Shown one piece after another: positions 50,401 through 61,900 of a stretch of DNA of 64,000 bases. Under the pieces are notes generated by a model. It ran no database searches. It was given only the letters and a program-made list of their open reading frames with translations, and was not told the DNA's origin. The DNA is from Scortum barcoo (lineage: Eukaryota; Chordata; Actinopteri; Centrarchiformes; Terapontidae). The position numbers were made by a program, and so were the translations under genes. Position 1 is the stretch's first letter; each line of letters starts with the position of its first letter. The DNA lies in contig CM041547.1 in assembly GCA_023238725.1 (NCBI GenBank), positions 21,066,744 through 21,130,743 on the forward strand, read 5' to 3'.

Positions 50401-52089
50401 AGCACACTGACTTGTGATTGAAGAGCTGTGTGTCGACGCCTCTGCTTTTATTGACCAAATCCAGGTATGTTTGAAGCTTCCTGTCCTACCGTAGCGACAG
50501 GTTGGAATTACGGTGCCATGAACTCAGCCCTCAGAACTCCTCAGAGTTACGTAGGATCTTGAGGACTCCTACCATAAATAGCCAGACGGAGTGGAGAGAG
50601 GAGAGGGGTCGGTGGGTGGAGGGAGAAACAGCTTTACTTACTGTAGAAATACCCTTCTGGGTTTCTGAAACTGCACAAATCTCTCCACACCCCCCCTTCT
50701 GTGTTTTTGCATCTTTCTTCCTGAACAGTTTTAGTCCTTGAAACTCCATCTCTGCATTTTGTCAGATTTCATGACTCACGGCTTGTCCTTAACCACATGC
50801 CTCCGTAGCAACACAAGCCCTCATATTCAACCTGGAGCTCTCCTGCCGTCCAAAATCCTATTGGTCTCTTCAAAGATCCGTCTTCTGATATATATATCGC
50901 TTTACTCCGAAATACTTTCTCTGACATGCGCCATGTGTGTACAGCATGTTTCATTCCCATTAGAAGTTAGAAACTGTAAGCCATCCACCAGTTAAGTTAA
51001 ACTGCCTCTTTTTTTGGACTGCTGGATTGCTTCCGATCTTGCCATCCCAACGAAGCTTTCGAAAAATAAGTGCTCTCATAAAACGCCGGCAACTATTTAA
51101 AGTAAAAAGATTGTAAATACAAATCACATTCATCACAGACTTCCTCCTCTAGTTAAAAAAAAAAAAAACGATGACACATTTACTGTCCTTTTTTTAAATG
51201 AGGCCTATTTACTCATCAGCTACCATCCGCATGACTTTCTGCAACACAATTAACGTACGCAGCAGTAGCCTATTATAAGTGTCAGATGAAGTTAGAGCCA
51301 AGGTATGGCCCACCACGCAGTAAATATCTGACTGTAATTTGTTATTTCTAGTGTGAGGGATTCCTCTTTCACAAGACATTACATCTTTATCCCTCTCCCA
51401 GTCAGCTTAGGCCCTTCCCTTCTCCCATCATGCCCAAATAAAGTGTCCAAATTCCATGTGTGTGCTTCTTCTCCTCTCTGTGAAATGTTTATAAGACCCT
51501 CGCTTAGTGTGTGTGTGTGTGTGTGTGTGTGGGGTGGGGTGAGTGAGTGAGAGAGCAAAGCGCGACTGTGCATAAATGAGCATGTCTCTGTGTGTGCAAA
51601 TTTTTGCATGCAGAATTGTATACTACCACAGGCTGTTTATGGTAATCTGCAGTGCTCCGCTAACACACTAAAACCTTTGTTCATCATAGAAACATTGCAA
51701 ATCACAAGAATGAACTTTTACTACGCTGTAATAGTATGAGGTGTAAGGTTAACCAGTTAATAAGGTCTTTTGTGATTTGCCTGTATTTTTTTTTTTTATT
51801 GTTCTTAAACTTGATTATTAGCCGGTTATTGCTGCACTGAGCTCATCAGGGCCATCGCCAGGATTTTTATAAAATGCTGAGGTCATGAGTCTAAATCCCA
51901 CCTGTGTCTCTTACTTTCCTCTTCAGTTTAACTGTTTCTCAATATTATCTTTAAAATGTCCTCTCCACACTGCCAGGATATAATACTAGTGGAAAACTAC
52001 TAATTTTTTTTATTATGTTGTATCATATTTGATCATTTATGATATATCAGATTTTTTAATTTGATATTTCAGGTTAAAAATATCAAATT
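50401..52089. other. Spacer between the two oppositely oriented repeat arrays
   Basis: Mostly unique sequence with a (GT)n tract at about 51508-51532. The segment 51848-51905 is a dispersed repeat related to 26227-26290. No transposase-like or other recognisable coding region was found. Confidence 0.5.
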
Positions 52090-52720
52090 TAAAGGTATCT
52101 CCTCTAAAAAATATCTGCTGCTTTTAACTTTTATACATCAACTCACATTTCAACTCATTTTTACTTTTCAACCAACACTTCAGGTAACATTTGACTGTCA
52201 CCATTTGCATACCAACTGACACCTCAACATTTCAGTGCATCAGTGCACACTTCAGATCTCTCCGGCTTTCAATGTAAACTCTAATCATCAACTTTAACTT
52301 GCCTTTCTTCTCCAGCCAATACTTCAGCTGCTCTCAGCTCTCCGCTCTTCAACTTATTTGAACTTCTTTCGGTGTTCACATACAAACAATTCAACTGCCT
52401 GCGGGGATTAAACTTGAAAGTAAAATTTTCAAATGCTCTCAGGAATTACAAGTGACCTCGAGTTCTTCAGCTTCACATGTAATTCCAATGCAACATCTCA
52501 CATCAACATTTTAGGGCACTTTAATCCAATCGGTTTTGAGAACAAGTGAGCAGGCTTCAACTTTTCAATTTTTCTTGGCTTACTGCAAATGTTATCTCCT
52601 TACGTGATATCTTCACACTGCCACCATGTAAGTCTGGTGGAGAATAGTACCTCCTTTTATTATATCAGCTATGATATGCCTCTAAAAACTCTAATTTACA
52701 GATATTTAGTTTAAAGTCTA
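52090..52720 (-). repeat. Degenerate repeat array, inverted relative to 49370-50400
   Basis: Contains acttttcaaccaacacttcag, gtcaccatttgcataccaactgacac, ctccagccaatacttcagct and caactttaacttgcc, complements of the phrases seen at 49.4-50.3 kb. Flanking it, cacactgccaggatataatactagtgga (51966) and cacactgccaccatgtaagtctggtgga (about 52615) look like a directly repeated ~650-bp module boundary. Confidence 0.5.
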
Positions 52721-53807
52721 TCTTCAGAACCCTTCCGTGTGACTCCTCCTCAGATATCTAAAGCCCCCAAAGTGGCAGAAATGTTACAGACATGACCCTC
52801 CATGGAAGCTACGACCTTGGAGTCCATCGTGCTGTTTTCTTTTACGGGCCCCTGCTGAAAAACACGGGGTGAAGATATCACATCTCAGATCTATCAGTAG
52901 ATAAGACTGTGAACATGTTGCTGTTAGACCTACAACACCCCCTTTATCAGCTTTATCCATCATGAGGATGTAGGATCAATATTAATCAGGTGCCTGGAGT
53001 TCTCATATTTCCTGCAGAAACCTTGATGTGTTTTTATTCTTCAGTCACAGCTACAGTGAGCTACCAAGTGAGCACAACAAGTGAACACAACTTTAACGTT
53101 GTGGTCAGTGAAAGTCTCTCATGCAGACCGCCGCTCTGCAGTAATTATTTTCAGCTGTGTGTATAAATCCTCCTCTGACTGATTGGAGCCCTTTGCATTG
53201 TTGCTGTGTAGCGGTGTGTGTCCACTAATCTTGCATTTGCACTCTCTCATTGTCAGCTGCCACCGCCGTGGCCGCATGCACCATATGGAAACTGAGCCCT
53301 GTGTGTCCCTCTTTCTTTCATCCGTCCCCGGCCTTTCCAGAATGTTCCTCTACGGCTCCATCGGCATGCCTGCCATGCGTCTGGTAGTGGCACACGCACA
53401 CAAAAAACAAAGCAGAGGGTGAATCACGCTGTCTGCCTCCACCCCCCCTCCACCCTCCCCTCTCTGACTCTCCTCTCCACAGACCCCCTGAATCTGCTGC
53501 ATTCCTTTCCTTGTCATCCCCCTGCCCGTGGGGGGAAGAGAGAATAACACACAGGAGTAAAACAAGAAAACCACCTCACTGTTCCCAGAGTGACATCAGT
53601 TGCTCTACAGTAGCTTCATCGCACAGTTAAACACATGCCAAATATGCTCCATCCGTCACAACAGTGTACATTATACAGACTTCTGGTCATGATAATCTGA
53701 GAGCAAAGAAAGCACTCAGGGGGAAATGGAATATGTCTATTTTCTACTAAGTGATGAGGAATTCTAATTAAAAGGACAACATTATTCATGTGAAACCAAA
53801 TTATGGA
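52721..53807. other. Intergenic, no gene seen
   Basis: Unique sequence, with CCT/CACC-rich stretches at 53440-53480. A block at about 53180-53400 is of higher complexity and could be regulatory. No exon is supported. Confidence 0.45.
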
Positions 53808-54012
53808 TCATTTTAAAGGGTAAAAGCCTGTTTGCGGAGCACTGTTGTCGTGGGTTTGTCGATGCTGAAATATCTTTTCGGCTGAGCGTTTCAAGGACTT
53901 CTCGTCCATGTCGGCTGAAAAGTCGAGATGGAAATGATCGATCGAAAGCTCCAAAGCGTCGTCGCTGCTGCTCTTGTTTCCAAGGTCAGCGAGGAACAAG
54001 GTGTAGAGAAAG
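53808..54012 (-). CDS. Orphan candidate terminal exon, unrecognised protein
   Basis: On the minus strand an acceptor-like tttttacatttcag lies directly upstream of 54012. A frame then runs 67 codons to a TGA at 53808: FLYTLFLADLGNKSSSDDAL, then an acidic and basic mix including HFHLDFSADMDEKSLKRSAE, ending GFYPLK. Codon use is fairly GC-rich and residue composition is protein-like, unlike the compositionally skewed frames elsewhere. I recognise no family, see no partner exon upstream on the minus strand (54.05-55.3 kb is largely repeat), and see no nearby AATAAA. It could be a relic exon, a real exon of an unknown gene, or chance. Confidence 0.2.
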
Positions 54013-54169
54013 CTGAAATGTAAAAAGCGGTGTGGCATGAGTGCAGTGAAAACAGGTAGGTTTCAGGCATGTGCAGTTCAAAAACAAACTAACATAAATC
54101 TCACCTTTTAAGATGACTTAACATAAATTAGTACATGTTTTTAATATGTCCATTTTTTAGTCACGTTAA

Positions 54170-54880
54170 TGGTGGGACAATATCTGTCCAACTCTCTGGT
54201 CCTGATTTAAATATCTTGATAACTACTGGATGGATTGCTTATTTGTGGTCCCCAGAGGATAAGGTCTAATGTCTGGTGATCCTTTGAGTCCTTCAGCAAG
54301 TTAAACTTTTCATTCATTCAGTAAAATGGCTGGGCATCTACCAGAGGGGTTACATATTGACATTATTCATGGTTTGCAGATCATAAATTCTAATGACTTT
54401 TTAGACTTGTAGCACCACATTAATGTTAACAGTTTTGGTTTTGAGTCAATATCTACACAGCTGTTAAAGGAATGGTGTGTAGTTGTGTGGTTGGATCTTT
54501 TAGCACACTATAGTATTCATCGTTGTGTTTTCATTTGTGTATCATCACCTGAAACTGAGAATTGTGTTTTCGTTGGCTGCGAATGAGCCCTTCATACCTA
54601 CAGCGGGAGCGGGTCCTCTCCTACAGAGCCTGCCATGTTTCATCGCCATGTTTCATCGCCATGTTTCTACAAGCTGCAACCACAGCTAGATGCCACAGAA
54701 TCCTTCACACTGCTCCTTTAATTTTCTGCAGGTATCTAAAGTCCCCGGAGGATGAATTCAAACCACTCTGGTAATCCCCTTAACTTTTCATCTTGTGCCA
54801 TCATCAGGTCCAAATTTCAGTTGGTTTCAAAACTTAACCACACCCTCACACATCTGCTCGCATGGCTGTAGACTGAGTAG
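54170..54880 (-). repeat. Old dispersed repeat, reverse-orientation relative of 16910-17725
   Basis: The phrases ataactactggatggattgc, gtctaatgtctggtgatcc and gtgccatcatcaggtccaaa are complements of phrases in the 17-kb copy. It ends gctcgcatggctgtagactg, matching the 17-kb start. It is interrupted by the MITE at 54464-54721. Confidence 0.6.
54464..54721. mobile_element. 258-bp TTAA-flanked MITE nested in the older repeat
   Basis: The left end ttaaaggaatggtgtg and the inverted right end cacactgctcctttaa match at 14 of 16 positions. TTAA at each end is compatible with a TTAA target duplication. The interior contains a short tandem (gtttcatcgccat twice, 54634-54661). No ORF of interest. The family is common in teleosts (from memory). 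Confidence 0.85.
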
Positions 54881-55310
54881 AATTGTTTAAATGTCTTTAC
54901 TTTTATTAGTTTCTCTTTGGTATATATCATATTGTTATATTGTATATGTTATTGTTATTATGTAATTAGCGGGTATTATTATACCCATCATTTGCACATC
55001 ATGTAAGCACTGGCAACAGTATTTTTTCTCAGGTTTTGTTCTTTCTAACATCTTCTGTATCACTGCATCAATTTTACTTTGATGACTCCTGTAATATTTA
55101 GTGATTCATCCCGGAGGTAGTGTATCATTGTAAGTAAAGTGTCTTATTTTGAGGCCCTGACAGATGCCCGGCTGACCGTGACAGTGACATAACCCGAGCA
55201 TAGGGCCTCTCCTCGGCTCTCAGCATCCCTGACTCCGGGCTGAGGTGGAAAAAGTGACACTGATTAAATCTAATACCCGAGCGGTGACATCACCGGCCGA
55301 GATGGGGGAG
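54881..55310. other. Spacer upstream of the calponin promoter
   Basis: AT-rich to about 55140, then rising GC with CCCGAG/CTCGGCTC motifs at 55190-55300. Possibly distal promoter. Confidence 0.4.
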
Positions 55311-55314
55311 GCCG

Positions 55315-55400
55315 CCTCCTGATTGGACGGCGGCCGCGGCCAATGGGAGAGCGCACACATGGGAAGAGTTTAAAAAAGATTCAGAAAAGTGTCGGAAAGT
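55315..55400 (+). promoter_or_regulatory. cnn1: Calponin gene core promoter
   Basis: An inverted CCAAT box (ATTGG, 55322-55326), a forward CCAAT box (55340-55344) within GC-rich DNA, and a TATA-like tttaaaaaa (55369-55377) lie at conventional spacing. This predicts transcription starting near 55400. I did not find a perfect CArG (SRF) box nearby, although such boxes commonly drive smooth-muscle calponin in mammals. Confidence 0.5.
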
Positions 55401-55658
55401 TGTCCGAGAGCCTCGACGAGCAAAGAGGGGGGACGATCGACAACAAACAGCCTGAGAGAGGAGAGAGAGAGAGAGAGAGAGAGAGAAAGAAACACAAAGA
55501 AAAGGGGAGAGAGAGAGAGAGAGAGAGAGAGAGCTGCGGATTTGTTCGGGACTTTTCTCCAACCCCCCCACCCCGCCTCGGACTCAGAGCTGTGAGAACC
55601 TGCTGGCCCATTTCTTCCAGCCCTGCTCGGCTCCACAGTGCGCAGACCAGGAGACAGG
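55400..55658 (+). other. cnn1: Calponin 5' UTR (start approximate)
   Basis: From the predicted start to the ATG at 55659, containing a purine (GA)n tract at about 55456-55533. No intron is needed before the start codon. Confidence 0.5.
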
Positions 55659-55718
55659 ATGACAACACACTTCAGGAGCGGACCGGCCTTCGGACTGTCT
55701 GCAGAGGTCAAGAGCAAG
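55659..55718 (+). CDS. cnn1: cnn1 coding exon 1
   Basis: Residues 1-20, MTTHFRSGPAFGLSAEVKSK; the donor is aag/gtgggt. The G.A.GLSAEVK motif is shared by all calponins and fixes the start. Confidence 0.92.
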
Positions 55719-55851
55719 GTGGGTCATCGCATCATCCCGGGGGGTCACTGTGATCTCAAGATCTCAAGAAGTTATTGTCACTGCACAACAATTTACATCA
55801 GCAGTCATTGGTGATGAAATTCTTAAAATGTGAGGCTCCCTAAACAATGCT

Positions 55852-55905
<54 letters not shown>

Positions 55906-58900
55906 TATATGTATATTAACAAGAATAGAAACACAAAAAATAGATTAATAAAAATATAAAAAAATAATAGTACTACAGTAATAAAATAAAGACCTTAAAA
56001 TATAAATTATACAATTAAAAACAAAAACAAACAGAGATATACAATAAAATATCCAATAGAAAGTGATGGTGTTGTTGTAAAGTGGTGATGCAAGGGCACA
56101 GCTGCAGCCAGCTCTGAGGTCAGGGGTCACTCAGGGCTGACACTAAGGTGTAAGTGTGTGTGTGGGGGGTGCTGCCTCCTTCAGGTACAGCACAGGTCTG
56201 ATATGATGAGGTCCTTTATATAGAGAGAAGGCGAGATGAGGTCCAGCTGTAGTCATCCGCCTGAATCACATGTTTCTTTATTAAACACATTAGAAAATGA
56301 CAGCGGGCTGTAACTCCCTCCTTAAATCTCTTATTTTTTATTTCCCTGTTAAGAAAGAGGCTGCGAGGTGATCCTGCGTCACATTACTCCAGCGGGGTTC
56401 CAGGTTGTGTGCACGCAGTGACACACTCCTGCCCTCTGATGATACATCACACAGTGAGGGGGGTGTTTATCTTGGAGGGGAGGGCAGGTCTCAGCGGCCA
56501 AATGATTGTTTGTGTGATTTTTTTTTTTTTGAAGGGTCAGAGCATTTAGTCTGCGAGAGCCAGAGAGGGAGAGATGAAGGCTTCCTTTTTCTGTGTTATA
56601 CTCAGTTATTCTTCGTCTTCTCTGTTACCAGTTCATTCACATCCTTGTTGTTATTGGTGTATATGACACATATGAAGGTGTTTCTCATTTGAAGTAATGG
56701 CTCGGGCTTGATTTGCTAAATTAAAAGGCAACATAGTGCAGTCTATCATGAATGAATAAGTAACCGTGTGAGTGAGTTAGTGAAAATAGCAACAAGGGGT
56801 TAGTGATGGACGAAGCATTCAGACAGTAATAGAACCACAATGTACAAATACAAGTTTAGGATCTGCATTCAACATGTTAATTAAATAGAAAATCATAATA
56901 CTAGATTATTACTTTTGATGCATTAACATGCAAGCAAGTTAGAGCATATTTTAACTACTTTATTTACATACATACATGTAAAGGTAGATTTCTGCTGATT
57001 GATTTACATATAATGTTCTGGTGTACAGTATTTCTCCCTGAAACATAGTAAAGTAAACATAGTAAACTTTTTTGACATTAGTATTTGAGTAAATGTACTT
57101 AATTGTGGTGTTCTCATCAAATAATGAACATGGAGAATCTTATTTCCAACTATTCAAGCTGTTGCTGTCATGACAGCAAGTGCTGATACAGTTACTGTCA
57201 ATATAATTTTGTTGTTTTTGTTAAATTGCCTCCATCAGGACAGTAGGGAGTCTGTACGTTGGGGGTGAGTCAGAGCTGCTGACAGTCTGTTCAGGACGAG
57301 AAAGGTCAGCCTGTGACTGTTCCAGCTCCCAGATCATCATCATCATTATTGTCCTGGAGGGATGTCGCCTCTTCCCTGAATAGTGCCATCTCTCATCAGG
57401 GCTTTAATCTCTCACGGAGGTGCACTGCACTCTGTGAAAGCCGCATTCCTTTCATTACTGCTGCTCGGCAGTCAGCAGCCTCTCAGACAGAGCTGGGGCT
57501 TCGAGGGCTTGGCGCTGTAGTCTGCCTCTTATTTTTCTGCCACCTCCGTATCATTTCCAAGTCGACCGTGTACACAAGGGCAAGTGGGGAAGTAGAGTCT
57601 ATTTTCTGGAGAGCAGACACATTGCTTCAAGGGAAAATGCGAGAAGGTGTCAGGGCTTCGCGGGCCATGTGGGGATGGTAAGTTCCAGTGGCGTGACATC
57701 AGAGAGCAGCAGACGTGGAGCGCAAAGACTGACAGGTACATCAGCATAATCTAATGGCCTTTTAAGGAGTGACCGGGCTCTGACTTGGAACTGGAGAAAG
57801 TGTCCGTACTCTAAACAGTTTACATCCGAGTCAGGGATGACAAAACACGGCCCTGACAGAGCACAGGTGGACAGGAGATGGATCAGACAAAGCCATGCCA
57901 GCTTCTCACACAGGAGGAGAGGAGACCCAACAAAGAAATGCCAGTAGAACTATTTCTTTGTTTGCGTATGAAGGGATTTCCACTTATCAGTTTCAAACAT
58001 CTCAACAGCTACATATATTTACACTCATGGTCTGGTCTCTGTTGTCGGACCCCACATGGTAATATGCAGTATTGCAAACGGCCTCTGAGATTATATATAT
58101 GTTGTGGACTAATACTTAAAGTGGGCCAGTGTATGAAGAAATAACGCTCTTTCTTTTGCATATTGTACAAGCTGTATTCATGATACACAAACATAGCATT
58201 GCTCAGTTTAGTAGACGCAGACATTTAGCTGCTCCAGCCTTACTTGGTCTGGTATGACAAGTGGCTTATGGTGACTGATGTCAAATAATGTTGGCAATCT
58301 TTAGATGGATATTTCTGTGGAACTGACACAGCTGAGTCTAAATGAGATTTCTCTGCTTATGCTACTGTTACATGTTTCAGCATTCATCATTATCCTGTGC
58401 CATTTCAGCAAATGTTACATATAGTCTTACTTTAAGGCAGGGTGTCATTTAAAGTATTTTTATTCCAGTTTCAGTACCTCACTTATAGAAATGTAGATGC
58501 AGCAAGCAGCTATACTACAACTTTTCATAATTTGCCAAATTGTGACATAATAAGGAACTAACTTATTTTAAGAATGAGTCAACAAGATTAAGAATTGAAC
58601 GAGACATTCAGTGCCAGCCTACAGCCGGCTACCTGTCACAAACACACAATTAATGTACTGGAGTACTTCCAGTTGATCTTTTTTGTTTTTTTCTACAGTA
58701 CATTTCAGAGGGTAGCGTTGCACTTTTCACTCCTACTACAGATTTTATATATAAACACAAGATAAGGTTTAAGAACCCTACATGCACTAATGTAGATTCC
58801 CAACCTCTCTGGTCTATGACCCCCTTACAAAAGTGTAGCTGGGCTCCCTTGTCATGTTGTAGATGTCTGAGTTGAAAGCAGTTTCACCAAAGAGGCATTT

Positions 58901-61900
58901 CACCTCCAAACCTCTCACATGGTTTCATCTAAACAACCATTGGAGGTCAAAGTCATCAAGTTATCCAAGTACTGCTGCTTCTGGTGGCTAGTGTTAGTTT
59001 TGTGGTTAAGTTTGAATAGATATTACTGTGTAACTGGCAATACTGAGTCACTTCACTGACTTTTTGGCTCCAAACTCCAACTGTGCTATGTTTTTAGCAT
59101 TTGTCACTTTTCTAATGGTCACTTGTAGCCACAGTGACCGCTGTGAGACACACAGTCTCTCTTTAAGAAAAGAATCAAAGTGCTTCCTCAACAACTGGCC
59201 GCTCAGCAGTTTCTGACACTTAGTGCTAAAGTAACTCACAGGCTGTTGATCTTTAGGAATCAAACATTAATTTTAAAGGCTCAGAAACCGGCCGGCTGTG
59301 GCCGCAGTCCTGAGCTCTGCAATGAGGAGAACATCATAACCAGATCAGACCTGGGACCGGGACCTGTCGATCTTGGCGTGTCTTTATCAGACGCGGTTTG
59401 CCTGAATAGTCGGCTCGCTGTAAAAGGGCAGATTCTGGAAAACCCAAGGGGAGAGAGGGGAAGCGAGTGAGGGAGAAATATGAGCCAGGCCAATTGGAGG
59501 GAGGAGAGTGAGACAGTCAGAGGGAGAGGGAGGAGTGTTTGGGAAAGCTGTTTCTCCCAAGTTTGGTGTGATGGACTGGAAGCTACTCTATCCCCACTGC
59601 TTTGAAATACTTGTTTGTGTTGGCTGCTGATCCCAGACTGTGGAGACTTATCTGCAGAACATTCAGGAAAAGGGGATGAGGGTGTGTGTGTGTGTGCAGG
59701 CGAGGTTGGAGGGGGGGGGGGCGGCCTAAAACCCCATGCCAGAATTCAAAGTATTAGGGGCAAAGTGTTTCTGCCAATAAGGAAATACATGGAGAGAAGG
59801 GAGAGAGGCCAATGTGTTTCTCCATGCAGGAATGTCCACAGGCCTTTTTTCATTTTCATTCTCCTTCTTGTTCTCCTCATACCACTCATCTCTTTTTTTT
59901 ATTCTACAGTAAGATTTCCAAAGGCAGTACAGTTATGGTGCGCGATCCCTTATGAGAAAAGAAGAGTTATTTTAGTTACTGAAACCTGACATTAAGCCTG
60001 AAAGAAACACACAAGTAGAGACGTGTCTGTCTTTTAAAGATTTGACACAAGACTGTCTATGTTTTCTCTCAAGGAAAGGACTGTTTTTCCTTGTAATAAG
60101 TACAGAATTCCACAGTTCTTTCCAGGAAACGTTTTGGAAATTATGCAGAAATTACACCCAGGTAAAAGTAAAGCATTTGGTAACCTTCATTCACACTTTT
60201 CCTTCTTCTACAAAAGATACAGGAGGCAAATTGTGCATGATTTAGTATTAGTGGTGTTTTACATTTCATAGTATGACATGAAATATATTTTACCAGTATT
60301 CACAGGACCACACAAGCCCTGATTCTGTTTTTTTCTTTTGCGCTTCTCATGAAATTTGCTAGAAGGACCAAAAGCCTGCAGCCACTAGAGAGTGGGCTTG
60401 GTCTTGGAGAGTTTGATGGGCTGACATCAGCTGTCATTTTGCAACTAAACTGAATGTAAATCAAAATGTTCTAATCTTATGTTTGACCTCTGACCTCTGT
60501 TCCACCTGTCCCTCAGCTTGCAGGGAAGTACGACCCCCAGAAGGAGGAGGAGCTGAGGCTGTGGATTCAGGATGTGACCGGCAAAAGGGTTGGGGACAAC
60601 TTCATGGAGAGCCTGAAGGATGGCGTCCTGCTGTGCGAGTGAGTGAATTGGGGGGACGCTTGCACACGAAACTTTACTCTTTGCTGTTCCACTGTTGGTG
60701 ATTGTTTCGGTGAGGTTTCCTGAATTGTATGCCTCTCTTTCTTTGCAGACTCATTAATGTCCTCCAGCCAGGCTCTGTGAGAAAGATCAACAACTCCAGT
60801 CAAAACTGGCACCAGGTAATGCAGCAGCTCTGTGCAGAGAAAGTAAGCCTTATTTGTCCTGCCGGTCAGGGTCATTTTCCAGAGCATGTGGAACTTGGTT
60901 AGCCGTACTGGCAGGGACAATACGGAGCTTATTTACATTCCATAAAGTGGCTGCCATATCAAATGAAGCTCATCCCAGCGTGGCTTTTATTAGCCTTTTA
61001 CAGGACTGAAAAAGCAAATGGAGCTTTGAAGGCTTGTCGACATTTAACAACTGTCATTTAATTTGGCTTCTATGAATTTACTAGGATCTTTTTCCTTTAT
61101 AACATCCACACCATACTGTCATCACAACATTACATCAGTAGTTGGACACTTTGGGAAATATGCTTATTTTCTTTCTGACAGAGTCTATTTAGATAAAGAG
61201 TGCAGTACTACTCTAATCTCTATGCATTAAATGTGAAGCTACAGCTACATCAGTTAGCTTAGCTTAGCACAAAAGCTAGCTTGCCCACCACCACCACCTT
61301 ACGGTAACTTATTAACATGTTATACCTCAGGCTAGCTGTTTCCCTCTGTTCCCAGTCTTTGTGCTAAGCTAAGCTTATCAAGTGCAGGCGGTATGGGCGG
61401 CTTCATGATTACCGTTCAGATATGAGACTGGTATTAATCGCCTCATCGAACTCTCAGCAAGAAATCAAAAAAGTGTATCTCCCACAAATTAGAACTATTC
61501 CTTTAACAGATGCCGAACGGCTGCATTCAAAGCGAAACACAAGGAAACTACTTAGCCTGTGTGTTAGATGCCGGATAGATGATCTTCTCAACTTGTTCCG
61601 TTCTTCCCTCTCTCTGCTTTTTTTTCCCCTCAGCTGGAAAACATAGGGAACTTTGTCCGTGCGATCACAGAGTACGGCCTGAAGCCACATGACATCTTCG
61701 AGGCCAACGATCTGTTCGAGAATGTCAACCACACTCAGGTCCAGAGCACACTCATCGCTCTGGCTGGAATTGTGAGGGCAGCTACACACACACACGTACA
61801 CACACACACGGTGACAGCAGTCAGACAGGCTGATGTTTGTGCTTTACTCACCTCTGAATTGTGCTGAATGAGAGAATGAGGTGTAATTCAGCACTGACCA

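Noticed and set aside
55400..55718. Calling the calponin gene cnn3 because of its tlcd4 neighbour
   Set aside because: Protein motifs in exons 2-5 and 7 and the short C-terminus fit CNN1 better. The linkage is instead reported as a finding.
57313..57681. 122-codon frame in calponin intron 1
   Set aside because: No acceptor/donor pair joins it to calponin in phase, the composition is intron-like and there is no family match. Kept only as part of a possible regulatory block.
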